Source: Alkalicoccobacillus gibsonii (GTDB taxonomy: Bacteria; Bacillota; Bacilli; Bacillales; Bacillaceae_D). Taken from it: 64,000 bases of DNA. Both the position numbers and the translations under genes were made by a program. Shown here one piece after another: positions 45,209 to 54,123 of this stretch. The notes beneath the pieces were generated by a model that searched no databases, was not told the origin of the DNA, and saw only the letters and a program-made list of their open reading frames with translations. Location of the stretch: the NCBI RefSeq assembly GCF_016798245.1, contig NZ_JAEUZA010000004.1, forward strand, positions 302,065 through 366,064. The letters are read 5' to 3'. Positions within the stretch are counted from its first letter, which is position 1, and each line of letters begins with the position of its first letter.

Positions 45209-47746
45209 GTAATAGTCCTTGGCCCACGCGAGTGCCTCTTGTTTGGATGGCAGCTTGTCATCCAATTGAAGACTATATACTTTAGTGAGGATGGAAGAAA
45301 AGATTGGTCCAGGATCAAGGCCTAAGTCAGTTACAAGGTCTTTTCCCGCAAGAAGGGGAGGTAAGGACTCACGCTTTTGAATATACGTTACGATCTTCTC
45401 TCCATACGCAAAGTCAGGTTTAGTAGCTATGAACAGAAGATCTCTCACCGGTAAATGGTGGAGCTGCTTATGCCATTCGCCTAGCGTTTGATGGTCCATG
45501 TCTTTATAGATTCCGGCTTCTCTAACCGTTCGTAACAAGCGTTGATCTTTACTTGTTAACGCATAGAAATCAATGGATTCACCGAAATGTCCATCCCCCT
45601 CATAACATAATGCAGCCATAAAAAGAAACGGCTCAGAAAGCCCGTGTTTCATTAGTTGATCTATATGCATCCACTTATTTTCAGTCAATTCGCTCTTAAG
45701 AAGAGTAAGCCACACATCAAGCTGATCTAATGTTTGAAAAGAAGTTCGTAATTGATCTTCTTGTTGCATGAGATCAAGCTCATGCATCACTCGGCTTGCT
45801 GATAATCCAAGTAAGGAGGATTTTGCTCCTTTTGCAAGTGTTTCCGTCTCAGGGTGAAGCTGATAAGTAAACCGATTGGCAAAACGAACGGCTCGGAAGA
45901 TTCTCGTTGGATCTTCAATAAAGCTGAGTGAATGAAGAATACGAATATGTCCATTTTTTAAATCACGTTGACCCTGAAAATGATCTAGTAGCTCGCCGAA
46001 TGTATCAGGGTGAAGACTAATGGCCATGGCATTTATGGTGAAGTCTCGCCTTGATAAATCCTCTCTAATACTTGATGGCGATACCTCGGGTAATAAAGCA
46101 GGCTGCTCATAGTGCTCAGAACGTGCAGTGGCAAGATCGACCTTTATTCCTGATGGTGTAGTCCAGGTGGTAGTTCCAAAAGATTGATGTGCCTTTGTAC
46201 AACCACCATGAGTAGCGACTAGCTTTTCCCCAAATTCAATTGCATTTCCTTCGATGACAATGTCCACATCCTCGTTTGAGCGACCAAGTAACACATCACG
46301 CACACCGCCTCCAACTAAGTAGCTTTTATAACCATACTCATTCGCGGACTCACCTACTAGTACAAGTAAATGAAAGATGGTCGGATCAAAATGCTGTGCT
46401 AATGCCTCTTTTAAGGTATGAGTGGAGAGCCGCTCAGCTTCTGACTCAAATTGCTTACGTTTTGCTTCATCATGCAAAATAGAAAGGACATCAGACCTGG
46501 ACACAACGCCTACAACCGTTTCATGATCTAAGATTGGAATACGGCCAATATTATGAGTAATCATCATCTCTTGAATGGTTTCAAGTGGTGCCACAGGACC
46601 TAAGGTAAGCACCTCTTTTGTCATGTAAGAGTGAATAGGGGAATGTCCTAGGCCATGTCGTAGAGCTTTATCTAAGTCTCTACGCGAAAGAACCCCCGAC
46701 AATTGTCCTGTTGAGTTTAAGACTGGCATACCTGTGTGCCCATACCGTATTAAGGCATCGGCCGCTTCGTCTAAGGTGCAGTTTTCTTCAATTGAATGAA
46801 CGGGAGAACTCATGATCATGCCAGCAGTAATAGCAGGTTGAATGGCTGAAGAAAGCTCAGCTTTTACTTGTTTGAGAACATCATTTAATGCTCCCTTTTT
46901 AACTGAGGCCGCAGCTGCTTGAGGATGCCCACCGCCTCCAAACGCTGTCATGATCTTTTTGATATTCACGCGCATGGTTTGACTTCTGCCTGTTATGTAA
47001 GTGTTTGCCCCCATTTGCACAACAGATAAAACGGTATCTGCTTTAAGAGAGCTAACTAATCGTTCAGTAATTGGAGCGAGCCCACTAATGAATGACTCGC
47101 AAACGGTATTACAAATGGCGATCTGTAATCCATCTTCATCAAGGGTTTCAATAGACTCACTTAATTGTTGATACAAACTCTCCTGTGTATCTGTTAAATG
47201 GTCTTCTAGAAATGGCTTCATCACGTCAAGATCCATCCCTTGAGATAGAAGGTATGCACCAGCGTTTAAATCTCGCTCCGTAGTTTGCGCATGTTGAAAG
47301 GAACCTGTATCACTATATAATCCAAGTCCTAGTAATAATGCTTCTGAAGGTTTTAATGTGAAGTCCTGTTCTTGAAGTTTCTCTATAAGTAGAGTCACAC
47401 AAGCGCCAACAGGCTCCTGAACAAGTTGGGTTGGAGTAGGGTCTGGATCAGTATGATGATGGTCATAAATAGTAAACGTTTTAAGCGCTGAAAGCTTTTC
47501 TTTAGGGATCCCGCATCGTTTAAATGACGAGGAATCAACAATTACAATGTCCGTGACCTTATCCCAATTGACTTTTTCAATTGCTTCAGCCCTAAATGTA
47601 TCTCGATATAACGAAAGCACATGTTTCACACTCTCTTGCTGTTGTGAGGGCAGCACAATAGTAGCATCAGGGTACAAAGCTTTAGCAGCAATTAATGATG
47701 CCAACCCATCAAAATCTATTTGTAAATGAGAGGCAAGTATTTTCAT
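45191..47746 (-). CDS. DHH phosphoesterase - CBS pair - tRNA nucleotidyltransferase fusion
   Basis: 851 residues with four modules. Residues 1-300: DHH/DHHA1 phosphoesterase (HLQIDFDGLAS, IVDSSS, YDHHHTDPD, GGGGHPQAAAAS). About 305-430: two CBS domains. About 455-600: class II nucleotidyltransferase head (YLVGGGVRDVLLG, acidic pair in NEDVDIVIEG). About 600-850: PAP-type RNA-binding and neck domains. Such fusions occur in several lineages; the head may add A or CCA to tRNA 3' ends while DHH may degrade RNA or cyclic dinucleotides. GAGGAGAC precedes the ATG. Biochemical role uncertain. Confidence 0.88.
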   Translation of the reverse strand: MKILASHLQIDFDGLASLIAAKALYPDATIVLPSQQQESVKHVLSLYRDTFRAEAIEKVNWDKVTDIVIVDSSSFKRCGIPKEKLSALKTFTIYDHHHTDPDPTPTQLVQEPVGACVTLLIEKLQEQDFTLKPSEALLLGLGLYSDTGSFQHAQTTERDLNAGAYLLSQGMDLDVMKPFLEDHLTDTQESLYQQLSESIETLDEDGLQIAICNTVCESFISGLAPITERLVSSLKADTVLSVVQMGANTYITGRSQTMRVNIKKIMTAFGGGGHPQAAAASVKKGALNDVLKQVKAELSSAIQPAITAGMIMSSPVHSIEENCTLDEAADALIRYGHTGMPVLNSTGQLSGVLSRRDLDKALRHGLGHSPIHSYMTKEVLTLGPVAPLETIQEMMITHNIGRIPILDHETVVGVVSRSDVLSILHDEAKRKQFESEAERLSTHTLKEALAQHFDPTIFHLLVLVGESANEYGYKSYLVGGGVRDVLLGRSNEDVDIVIEGNAIEFGEKLVATHGGCTKAHQSFGTTTWTTPSGIKVDLATARSEHYEQPALLPEVSPSSIREDLSRRDFTINAMAISLHPDTFGELLDHFQGQRDLKNGHIRILHSLSFIEDPTRIFRAVRFANRFTYQLHPETETLAKGAKSSLLGLSASRVMHELDLMQQEDQLRTSFQTLDQLDVWLTLLKSELTENKWMHIDQLMKHGLSEPFLFMAALCYEGDGHFGESIDFYALTSKDQRLLRTVREAGIYKDMDHQTLGEWHKQLHHLPVRDLLFIATKPDFAYGEKIVTYIQKRESLPPLLAGKDLVTDLGLDPGPIFSSILTKVYSLQLDDKLPSKQEALAWAKDYYEKTLT

Positions 47747-47788
47747 CTAGTAGAGTCTCCTCATGTCTATAATCTTTCTTTATTGTAG

Positions 47789-47823
47789 CAAAAGACACAG
47801 TCGATCGTCACGACTGTGTCTTA
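47789..47823 (-). terminator. Hairpin terminator after the 203-residue hypothetical gene
   Basis: AAGACACAGTCG and CGACTGTGTCTT, an 12-bp stem with a 7-nt loop; on the minus strand TTTTG follows. Confidence 0.7.
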
Positions 47824-47828
47824 GAAGT

Positions 47829-48440
47829 TTATCCACGTTTCTCATATATCAGACCTTGTAGTTCAGTAGGGCCTTGTTCATAAGGAGAACTAGATTCCTG
47901 AAAGGTAAGTGTGAAGAGTTTATGATAGGTCTGGTACAGCTGGACTTTTACTGTTTGCAATTGATCGATCCATTCATGGTGAGGGTGGGTAGTCTGTCTT
48001 TGAAAGGCAAGAGTTAACCCATTAACCGTTATACCCACTTTTGAAAGTGAGTCTGATTGCTCCTTTAGGGAAGCTCGTAATTCACCTTGAAAGGATAACC
48101 CCAACTGTTCAAGCTTCTCCATTTGTTTGGCTGTTTCATTCCATGTATCAATAAACTGTTCAAACTGAGCAATCGTTCTCCGCTGCTTGCGAATATGCTT
48201 CCACAGAGCCCGTTCTTTTAGATAAAAGGTCTTTAATGTCGTACGGAGTCGGTTGACCCATCCGTTTCGTTCATAATCATATAAATAATTGGCTGATTCA
48301 TTTGATATTACTTCTGTGACCGGAGCGATGGAGGATACTGGTTCAACGGGTGCTGCCGAATTTGGACGCACAGCATTTTGTAAACGGTGCTGCAGGACAC
48401 GATGCATCTGTAGGGTTGGTGTTTTGGTTATACGTACCAT
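47829..48440 (-). CDS. Hypothetical coiled-coil-type protein, 203 residues
   Basis: Starts MVRITKTPTLQMHRVLQHRL after AAGGAGG. A Pro/Ser/Val-rich segment (AAPVEPVSSIAPVTEV) is followed by about 130 residues of predicted helices with heptad-like leucines. Similar in style to flagellar filament-cap-related or fibrous proteins, but no family is recognised. No signal peptide. Single-gene unit. Confidence 0.6.
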   Translation of the reverse strand: MVRITKTPTLQMHRVLQHRLQNAVRPNSAAPVEPVSSIAPVTEVISNESANYLYDYERNGWVNRLRTTLKTFYLKERALWKHIRKQRRTIAQFEQFIDTWNETAKQMEKLEQLGLSFQGELRASLKEQSDSLSKVGITVNGLTLAFQRQTTHPHHEWIDQLQTVKVQLYQTYHKLFTLTFQESSSPYEQGPTELQGLIYEKRG

Positions 48441-48502
48441 GGATGGATCCTCCTTTTTCTGTCTTACCTATCCTATTCCCTATGCCTTTCAGCTTAAGCT
48501 AT

Positions 48503-48534
48503 GAAAAAAGACCCCTTTTTTTTGGGGTCTTAAG
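48503..48534. terminator. Terminator after the LysM/SleB-type hydrolase gene
   Basis: AAAAAAGACCCC, T-rich loop, GGGGTCTT; on the minus strand it ends in six T. Confidence 0.85.
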
Positions 48535-48542
48535 AGTATGAC

Positions 48543-49130
48543 TTATTTAGCGAATACGTGATCACCAATCACAAGCGTCTGCTCACGAGTGGAAACCCAC
48601 TTACTTGTTGCCGTTGCTGGGTTGTAGAAGTATAAAGAGTTTTGTCCTTGTCCTCTAAATTGAAGAGCTTCTTCTACTGCGCGAATAGATTCACTATCTG
48701 CTTTGTTCGAGATTGACCCATCAAGAACTGGTGAAAAGGCATAATGACCTGAAGCGCTTCTCTCATATACGACGTCGTTTACGTTGTCTGGGAATAGATC
48801 ACTATCCACACGGTTTAATACGACGGTTGCTACAGCTACTTTACCTGCATAAGGCTCACCTTTTGCTTCAGCGTGAACAAGGCGTGCTAACAATTCTTTT
48901 TCGTTTGCTGAAACACTAGTAGGAATCGTTAATGACTCACCAGCAACAATGTTATTAGAAGAAAGTTGATTACTTCTTTTAATAGCCGCTGTTGGGATCG
49001 CGTACTGATCGCTTATTGATGAAAGGGTTTCTCCCTTTTTAATTGTATGAGTTGATTTTGCATCGGCCATTTGTGTACTAGTTGCAACTAAACCTACTAC
49101 TAGTAAACTGGCTAATAATTTCTTTTTCAA
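48543..49130 (-). CDS. LysM plus SleB/CwlJ-type cell wall hydrolase (YkvT-like)
   Basis: 195 residues. Signal peptide MKKKLLASLLVVGLVATSTQMADA, one LysM domain (THTIKKGETLSSISDQY...ESLTIP, about 28-70), then a Hydrolase_2 domain (about 80-195) with the catalytic glutamate expected in RLVHAEAKGEPYAGKVAVA. Predicted secreted peptidoglycan lytic enzyme, vegetative or spore-related. A CTGTGTATAATCTG stretch lies just upstream on the opposite reading. Confidence 0.88.
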   Translation of the reverse strand: MKKKLLASLLVVGLVATSTQMADAKSTHTIKKGETLSSISDQYAIPTAAIKRSNQLSSNNIVAGESLTIPTSVSANEKELLARLVHAEAKGEPYAGKVAVATVVLNRVDSDLFPDNVNDVVYERSASGHYAFSPVLDGSISNKADSESIRAVEEALQFRGQGQNSLYFYNPATATSKWVSTREQTLVIGDHVFAK

Positions 49131-49491
49131 TGAAAATACCTCCTGTGTATAATCTGCCTACTAATCTAACAAACTTTTGGATGTAGATGTGCATGTAAAT
49201 AAAACCATTTTGAAGCTAAATTGATAGGGTTCCTTGATACTTATGGGTTCATCGCTCTTTTTTACAGTTATGTAACGAAATATTAAAGTTCATTGGATAT
49301 TTGACATATTTCCTTTTATATGATGGTTGTGACAAGCTTAAATCCTTAGAGAGTCAACGAATTTCGACGATTTATGGAAATCTAGTACTCTTCCTAATGA
49401 TGAAACTTTTACCATAGATCTAGTAAAAAAAGCTATGCTAAGATGCGAATTGTAGAAACGAAACACAAACTTTCTGAGGAGGAATTCTAAG
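49131..49491. other. Intergenic region between divergent exported-protein genes
   Basis: 361 AT-rich bases that must hold promoters for both the hydrolase and the CAP protein. An extended -10-like TGCTAAGAT lies near 49436-49444, about 50 nt before the CAP gene, and a TTGACA near 49300, but no well-spaced pair is convincing. No ORF, repeat or hairpin of note. Confidence 0.4.
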
Positions 49492-50274
49492 ATGAATTTC
49501 AAGAAAATCGTAGTATCATCTGCTGCAGCAGCGGCAATTACAGCAGTAGGTTTTTCAGGACAAGCTGATGCAGCTTCTTCTAATACACACGTAGGAGGAC
49601 CTTACGTAATCCAATTTGACGCTCAAGATGCACAGCAAGCATTCAATTGCCTTGCAAACTTCCCTGGAGCTGAAAATATTAACTTCGAAAATGGTCAATG
49701 GGTTATTGATTTCTTTAATCAATTTGATTTCGAGCAAGCAGCTGAACAACCAGGAGCTGAGGTAGTAGAAGAGCCTGAGCAAGCTGAAGAAGTAGTAGAA
49801 GAGGGAGCTGAAGCACCTGCTCCAGTTGAAGAAGACGTACAAGCAGAAGAGGAAGCTCCACAAGAAGAAGCAGCTGATTCTAACGCAGCTGAATTCTCGG
49901 CAGAAGAGCAACAAATGCTAGATTCAGTAAACAAAGAGCGCGAAAGTGTTGGACTTTCTCCACTTAAAGCGGATCCAGAGCTTGCAAAAGTAGCACGTGT
50001 AAAAGCACAGGATATGATTGATAATAACTACTTTGATCATAACTCTCCAACGTACGGTTCACCATTCCAAATGATGGATCAGTTCGGAATTGAGTATCGT
50101 ACAGCTGGTGAAAACCTTGCTGGAAACCAAACAGTAGAAGCAGCTCACCAAGCACTAATGAACTCACAAGGTCACCGTGAGAACATTTTAAAAGCTGATT
50201 ACACAAATGTGGGTATCGGCATTGTTGATGGCGGCCCTTACGGTAAAATGTTCGTTCAAATGTTCAAAGGTTAA
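49492..50274 (+). CDS. Secreted CAP (SCP/PR1)-domain protein, YkwD-like, with acidic linker
   Basis: 260 residues. Signal peptide MNFKKIVVSSAAAAAITAVGFSGQADA, a short N-terminal domain with a single Cys, a linker of about 55 residues (about 83-138) dominated by Glu, Ala and Pro, then a CAP domain (140-260): MLDSVNKERESVGL, HNSPTYGSPF, AGENLAGNQT and GHRENILKADYTNVGIG. The strong GAGGAGGAATT site suggests high expression. The acidic linker suits an alkaliphile surface protein. Function of bacterial CAP proteins is mostly unknown. Confidence 0.88.
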   Translation: MNFKKIVVSSAAAAAITAVGFSGQADAASSNTHVGGPYVIQFDAQDAQQAFNCLANFPGAENINFENGQWVIDFFNQFDFEQAAEQPGAEVVEEPEQAEEVVEEGAEAPAPVEEDVQAEEEAPQEEAADSNAAEFSAEEQQMLDSVNKERESVGLSPLKADPELAKVARVKAQDMIDNNYFDHNSPTYGSPFQMMDQFGIEYRTAGENLAGNQTVEAAHQALMNSQGHRENILKADYTNVGIGIVDGGPYGKMFVQMFKG

Positions 50275-50287
50275 TTTATAACTAGAG

Positions 50288-50328
50288 TAAGCTCGTTGCA
50301 AATACTAGATTTGCAGCGAGCTTTTTTA
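50288..50328 (+). terminator. Terminator after the CAP gene
   Basis: AAGCTCGTTGCAAAT, loop ACTAG, ATTTGCAGCGAGCTTTTTT. Confidence 0.92.
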
Positions 50329-50343
50329 ATGTGAGCTATTTAC

Positions 50344-50383
50344 ATAAGTATCTAATTAGATTATTATTAAATTAGATACTTAT
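50344..50383 (+). promoter_or_regulatory. Inverted repeat, probable autoregulatory operator of the ArsR-type gene
   Basis: Perfect 14-bp arms ATAAGTATCTAATT (50344-50357) and AATTAGATACTTAT (50370-50383) separated by 12 AT-only-rich bases, 20 nt before the regulator's ATG. The left arm also contains the palindrome ATCTAATTAGAT running into the spacer. Confidence 0.65.
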
Positions 50384-50403
50384 CGAAGTAGTGGGAGGTA
50401 GCT

Positions 50404-50976
50404 ATGCAATTAAGTCGGATTGTTAACTTTCATAAGGTAATGGGGGACAAAACCCGTATTCAAATTGTTTCTATGTTAAAAAAGGGACCACTCCATGGTC
50501 AGGCAATCGCAGGAAAACTTGGACTGAAAGCGCCAACCATATCTCATCACATGGCGAAATTAAAAGAGGTCGATGTAGTCAGGCAGGTTAGGGATAAGAA
50601 CATGGTGTATTATCATTTGAACGAAAAAACTTTAATGGCCCTTGCATTGGCTATTACAAAGATTGGGGAGAATGAAATGAATCAAGACTTTCATGTAACC
50701 GACGATCAAAAAGCTGCTGTGATTAAAAATTTCTTTACCGACAAACATAAGCTTAAAACGTTTCCTGCGCAGCGGAAAAAGAAGCTGATTGTTTTGGAGT
50801 ATATGCTCCGAGGACTGAAAGAAGGAGAGTCCTATAGTGAAAAAGAAATCAATGAGCACATCCAGCAATATTTTGCTGATTATGCAACCATTCGTCGCGA
50901 ATGGATCATCTGTCACTTTATGAATCGGAACGAGGCCGTGTATCAGCTGAATCCACGGGAGATGTGGTTGACCTAG
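50404..50976 (+). CDS. ArsR-family regulator with C-terminal DUF2087
   Basis: 190 residues. N-terminal winged helix (about 1-80): MGDKTRIQIVSMLKKGPLHGQAIAGKL...APTISHHMAKLKEVDVV. C-terminal DUF2087 (about 105-190): AVIKNFFTDKHKLKTFPAQRKKKLIVLEYM...YSEKEINEHI. No cysteine metal site is visible, so it is probably not a metal sensor. GTGGGAGGTAG precedes. No target gene adjoins it except itself. Confidence 0.82.
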   Translation: MQLSRIVNFHKVMGDKTRIQIVSMLKKGPLHGQAIAGKLGLKAPTISHHMAKLKEVDVVRQVRDKNMVYYHLNEKTLMALALAITKIGENEMNQDFHVTDDQKAAVIKNFFTDKHKLKTFPAQRKKKLIVLEYMLRGLKEGESYSEKEINEHIQQYFADYATIRREWIICHFMNRNEAVYQLNPREMWLT

Positions 50977-50995
50977 GAGCAGGAGATCTAAAGGG

Positions 50996-51195
50996 AAAAA
51001 GCTAGGATCGACGGAGAGAAGCTGGAATTAAAGGTGAGAATTCGGAATCAACGAAGAGAATTCGGAATCAACGAAGAGAATGCAGAATCAACAAAGAGAG
51101 CAAGGAATCAACAAAGAGAGCAGAGAATCAACGAAGAGAGCAGAGAATCAACGAAGACAGCAGAGAATCAAAAAAGAGAGCAAAGCCTCCTCCCA
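50996..51195. repeat. 20-bp tandem repeat, about nine units
   Basis: Units of exactly 20 bp fitting GAGAGCAGAGAATCAACGAA: near-perfect units begin at 51036, 51056, 51076, 51096, 51116, 51136 and 51156, with degenerate units at about 50996 and 51016 and a partial at 51176. No spacers between units. Ends 3 nt before the coaA terminator. Confidence 0.9.
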
Positions 51196-51197
51196 GC

Positions 51198-51231
51198 AAA
51201 AAAACGGATCCCATTTCAGGGTCCGTTTTTC
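51198..51231 (-). terminator. Terminator after coaA
   Basis: AAAAACGGATCCC, loop ATTTCA, GGGTCCGTTTTT; usable on both strands. Confidence 0.85.
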
Positions 51232-52185
51232 TTAGCTCTTTTTCACTTGTACTTGTTCTACCCGGTGACCGTTTCCTTTTGTGAGGATCATATCGGCACG
51301 ATAGCGAGTCGGCCGAATGTTTTTTTCAAGGTTAACGCCGTTAATCGTTTTCCATATGGATAAGGCAACTTCCTCGGCTTCTGTTTCACTTAAGTGACGA
51401 TAGCGGTGGAAGAAGGAATTTGGATCTTGGAATGCGGTATGTTGAAGCACTTTAAAGCGATCAATATACCATTTAATAATATTTTCTTCGTCTGCATCTA
51501 CATAGATGGAGTAGTCGAAGAAGTCTGAGACAAAGACTGGTGAAATGCGCCGGTCTTTTTTGTTTACTTGAAGAACATTGATTCCTTCTACGATTACAAC
51601 ATCAGGTTCATCGATAGGCTGTGATTTTTCACTTAACACATCATACGTAAGATGTGAGTATAGTGGGACCTCAGTGCTTTTGCGACCTGATTTAATATCG
51701 GAAAGAAAGCGAACAAGCTTCCGAATGTCATAGCTCTCAGGAAAGCCCTTTCTTTTCATTAATCCACGTTCTTCAAGTACCTTATTTGGGTAAAGGAATC
51801 CGTCTGTTGTGACAAGATCAACTTTTGGGCGATTCGGCCAACGACTAATAAGGGCTTGGATTAAGCGTGCGGTTGTACTTTTACCGACAGATACACTGCC
51901 TGCAATGCCAATGACAAAAGGCACCTTCTTCGTTTCTCTATGAAAAAAACGGTTTTGATCATTATGCAAATTAACGGCATGTGTTGTATGCATATATAAG
52001 AGTTCTGTTAATGGGACATAAATTTGCTCAACTTCGTCGGGCGAAACCGTTTCATTAATTCCTTGAAGTTGTGTTCTTTCCTCATCTGTGAGACTCACAG
52101 AGGCTTGATACGCAAGTGAAGACCACTCGCTTCTGCTGAAACTTGTGTACGCATCTGTGGTTGTCGGTATCGTTTTAGTTAACAT
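51232..52185 (-). CDS. coaA: Type I pantothenate kinase
   Basis: First step of coenzyme A synthesis. 317 residues: Walker [47 protein letters not shown]-loop kinase fold of the eukaryote-unlike prokaryotic type, regulated by CoA in the family. AAAAGGAGATAC precedes the ATG. Many Bacillaceae rely on type III CoaX, so a second kinase elsewhere is possible. Confidence 0.95.
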   Translation of the reverse strand: MLTKTIPTTTDAYTSFSRSEWSSLAYQASVSLTDEERTQLQGINETVSPDEVEQIYVPLTELLYMHTTHAVNLHNDQNRFFHRETKKVPFVIGIAGSVSVGKSTTARLIQALISRWPNRPKVDLVTTDGFLYPNKVLEERGLMKRKGFPESYDIRKLVRFLSDIKSGRKSTEVPLYSHLTYDVLSEKSQPIDEPDVVIVEGINVLQVNKKDRRISPVFVSDFFDYSIYVDADEENIIKWYIDRFKVLQHTAFQDPNSFFHRYRHLSETEAEEVALSIWKTINGVNLEKNIRPTRYRADMILTKGNGHRVEQVQVKKS

Positions 52186-52304
52186 ACGTATCTCCTTTTA
52201 GAGAGTTCACCCTCCTGCTTGTAACGCTTTAAGGGATAAAAGAGTATCTGTTAGCAGAGTATCACTTGAAGGGAGGAGAATCAATAGAAGTCGCTTACAA
52301 AAAC

Positions 52305-52350
52305 TGAAAAAAAAGAGCAGTGACACTGTTCTTAAAGTGTACCGCTCTTC
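52305..52350 (-). terminator. Terminator after the alarmone synthetase gene
   Basis: On the minus strand AAGAGCGGTACACT pairs imperfectly with AGTGTCACTGCTCTT and is followed by a T-rich run. Confidence 0.7.
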
Positions 52351-52357
52351 TAATCAA

Positions 52358-53095
52358 TTATTCATTTTTTGTTTCAAGCAACTTTAGAAGGTCAGCTGGT
52401 AGTTCAAAGGTTTGGTCTTTAATCTGAAGCTTATGATTCTCGTCATATACTTTTTTTCGTTTCTTAATGTTATCTATTTCATTGTGGATCCCTTCCATTT
52501 TTCGATCGAGTGCTGCTGCTGAATCGGCTGCTTCCTTTAATTCTTGTAACAGGTGCTTAGGCACATCAGATTCATATTTGTAGTAAATTTTGTGCTCAAG
52601 GCTTGCCCAGAAATCCATAGCAATTGTACGGATTTGAACCTCCATGCACACGTACTCGGTACGATCGGTCATAAAAACAGGGAGTTCCAGTATTAAATGA
52701 AGACTTTGGTACCCGTTATCTTTAGGGTGCTTTATGTAGTCTTTGACTTCGAGCACCCGAATATCACTTTGATTCTGAAGCATTTCAGAAAGAGTATAAA
52801 TATCTGAAAGAAATGAACATGTTATACGGATGCCAGCAATATCCTTTATATGAGCTTTGATGCTCTCAAGAGAAGGCTGACAGTTCTTACGAAGAACTTT
52901 CTTAAAAATACTTTCAGGAGATTTTAGTCTGCATTTTATATGTTCAATTGGGTTGTGCTCGTGAACATACTCAAACTCTTCCTGTAGGATTTTAATCTTT
53001 GTATTCATTTCATCTAATGCAAATTTATAAGTCATCATAAATCGTGTGAGTTCTACTTTAAAAGACTGAAGGTTTTTAATATCCAAATTAGCCAT
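52358..53095 (-). CDS. relP: Small alarmone synthetase, RelP/SasA (YwaC) type
   Basis: RelA/SpoT synthetase-only protein of 245 residues making (p)ppGpp. Synthetase motifs: EHIKCRLKSPESI, IKDIAGIRITCSF, KHPKDNGYQSLHLI, VQIRTIAMDFWASLEHKIYY, all as in YwaC. No HD hydrolase domain. The C-terminal tail after MEGIHNEIDNI extends about 30 residues beyond the usual 210. AAGGAGACC precedes the ATG. It is divergent from yjaZ. Confidence 0.88.
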   Translation of the reverse strand: MANLDIKNLQSFKVELTRFMMTYKFALDEMNTKIKILQEEFEYVHEHNPIEHIKCRLKSPESIFKKVLRKNCQPSLESIKAHIKDIAGIRITCSFLSDIYTLSEMLQNQSDIRVLEVKDYIKHPKDNGYQSLHLILELPVFMTDRTEYVCMEVQIRTIAMDFWASLEHKIYYKYESDVPKHLLQELKEAADSAAALDRKMEGIHNEIDNIKKRKKVYDENHKLQIKDQTFELPADLLKLLETKNE

Positions 53096-53216
53096 TGAAG
53101 GTCTCCTTAATTAAAGTCTTGAATCTACTCTTAATTTTGAAAGCAAGCGCATACGAAGTCAAGTTAATCAGTGTGGAACGTTGTCGAGAATTATGAGTTG
53201 AGAGGAGGGCACTGGT

Positions 53217-54062
53217 GTGAGCGTCGTTCGAACGGATAAGTGGATCAAGTATTTTTTGCAAGATGTTCAGATAAGAAGTTCTCAAAAAAACCTATATGAG
53301 GCTCAAAAGAAATGGTTTGTAGATCCTTTAACAAAACGGTTTAATGGTGAGGTGACAGAACAGTTTCACCCGTTTTTATTAGAGCAAGGGTTGTTTTTAG
53401 CCAATGAGCAAGAGCTTGCGGATCTAGAGACATTAGCTGCCAGACCAATCTGGGAAACCGTTCAGTCACAATTCCTCCATTTGAAAAAGCTCTGGGGAGG
53501 ACCAGACCTGCCTATCTATCTTCTTCCAGTGAATAAAGGGATTAATGATCCTTCAAAAAAAGCAGGAATAAGTTTTCCGTTTGCTCTTTTTTTATTTGTA
53601 GGGACACATTTGAATGATCAAGAGATACAGTCCTTGGTCATCCATGAATATCACCATTCAGTTAGATTGATGCATACGAATGAGACTGAGGACTCCATTA
53701 CATTACTTGAATCGATGTATATGGAAGGATTAGCTGAACGTGCAGTACTTGAATATGTAGGAAATGAACAGCTTGCTCCATGGACTTCTCTATATGATGA
53801 CCGATTTGATAAGAAATGGTACAAAAAATGGGTGGCCCCACATCTTGAGCGAAAGGGACGATCTGCGCACAGAAAGTATTTGTATGGAGATGCCAGATTA
53901 AAGATTCCACCCTTACTTGGCTATTATGTTGGATATCAGCTGGCTAAGGCATCTCATGACAAACGACCAAACTGGAAAACAACTGACTGGATTGCATTTG
54001 TAGGGGCAGACTGTCAGGACTTTCTGAAAGAAGTTTTAAAGAGTATGAGTTTCGTGGAATAA
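53217..54062 (+). CDS. yjaZ: DUF2268 putative zinc metalloprotease YjaZ
   Basis: 281 residues, cytoplasmic. The zinc-binding HExxH motif is HEYHH in [15 protein letters not shown], with a downstream glutamate in [13 protein letters not shown]. Starts at GTG, 7 nt after GAGAGGAGGG. Located as in B. subtilis between fabF and yjbA, but with an 11-kb insertion before it and without the app transporter after it. Confidence 0.85.
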   Translation: MSVVRTDKWIKYFLQDVQIRSSQKNLYEAQKKWFVDPLTKRFNGEVTEQFHPFLLEQGLFLANEQELADLETLAARPIWETVQSQFLHLKKLWGGPDLPIYLLPVNKGINDPSKKAGISFPFALFLFVGTHLNDQEIQSLVIHEYHHSVRLMHTNETEDSITLLESMYMEGLAERAVLEYVGNEQLAPWTSLYDDRFDKKWYKKWVAPHLERKGRSAHRKYLYGDARLKIPPLLGYYVGYQLAKASHDKRPNWKTTDWIAFVGADCQDFLKEVLKSMSFVE

Positions 54063-54123
54063 ACTGTTTAACCCTTGCCTATACTGTGGGTACTATCGAA
54101 TATGCTTGCAAGGAGGGTTTAAA

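Noticed and set aside
49555..49934. Minus-strand ORFs opposite the CAP gene
   Set aside because: Serine/cysteine-rich products are shadows of the Glu/Ala-rich linker on the other strand.
50996..51195. CRISPR array
   Set aside because: The 20-bp units are contiguous with no spacers and no cas genes are nearby.
51034..51363. 109-residue ORF across the tandem repeat
   Set aside because: Its repetitive Arg/Glu/Asn composition comes from the 20-bp repeat, it runs through the coaA terminator into coaA antisense, and it has no ribosome binding site.
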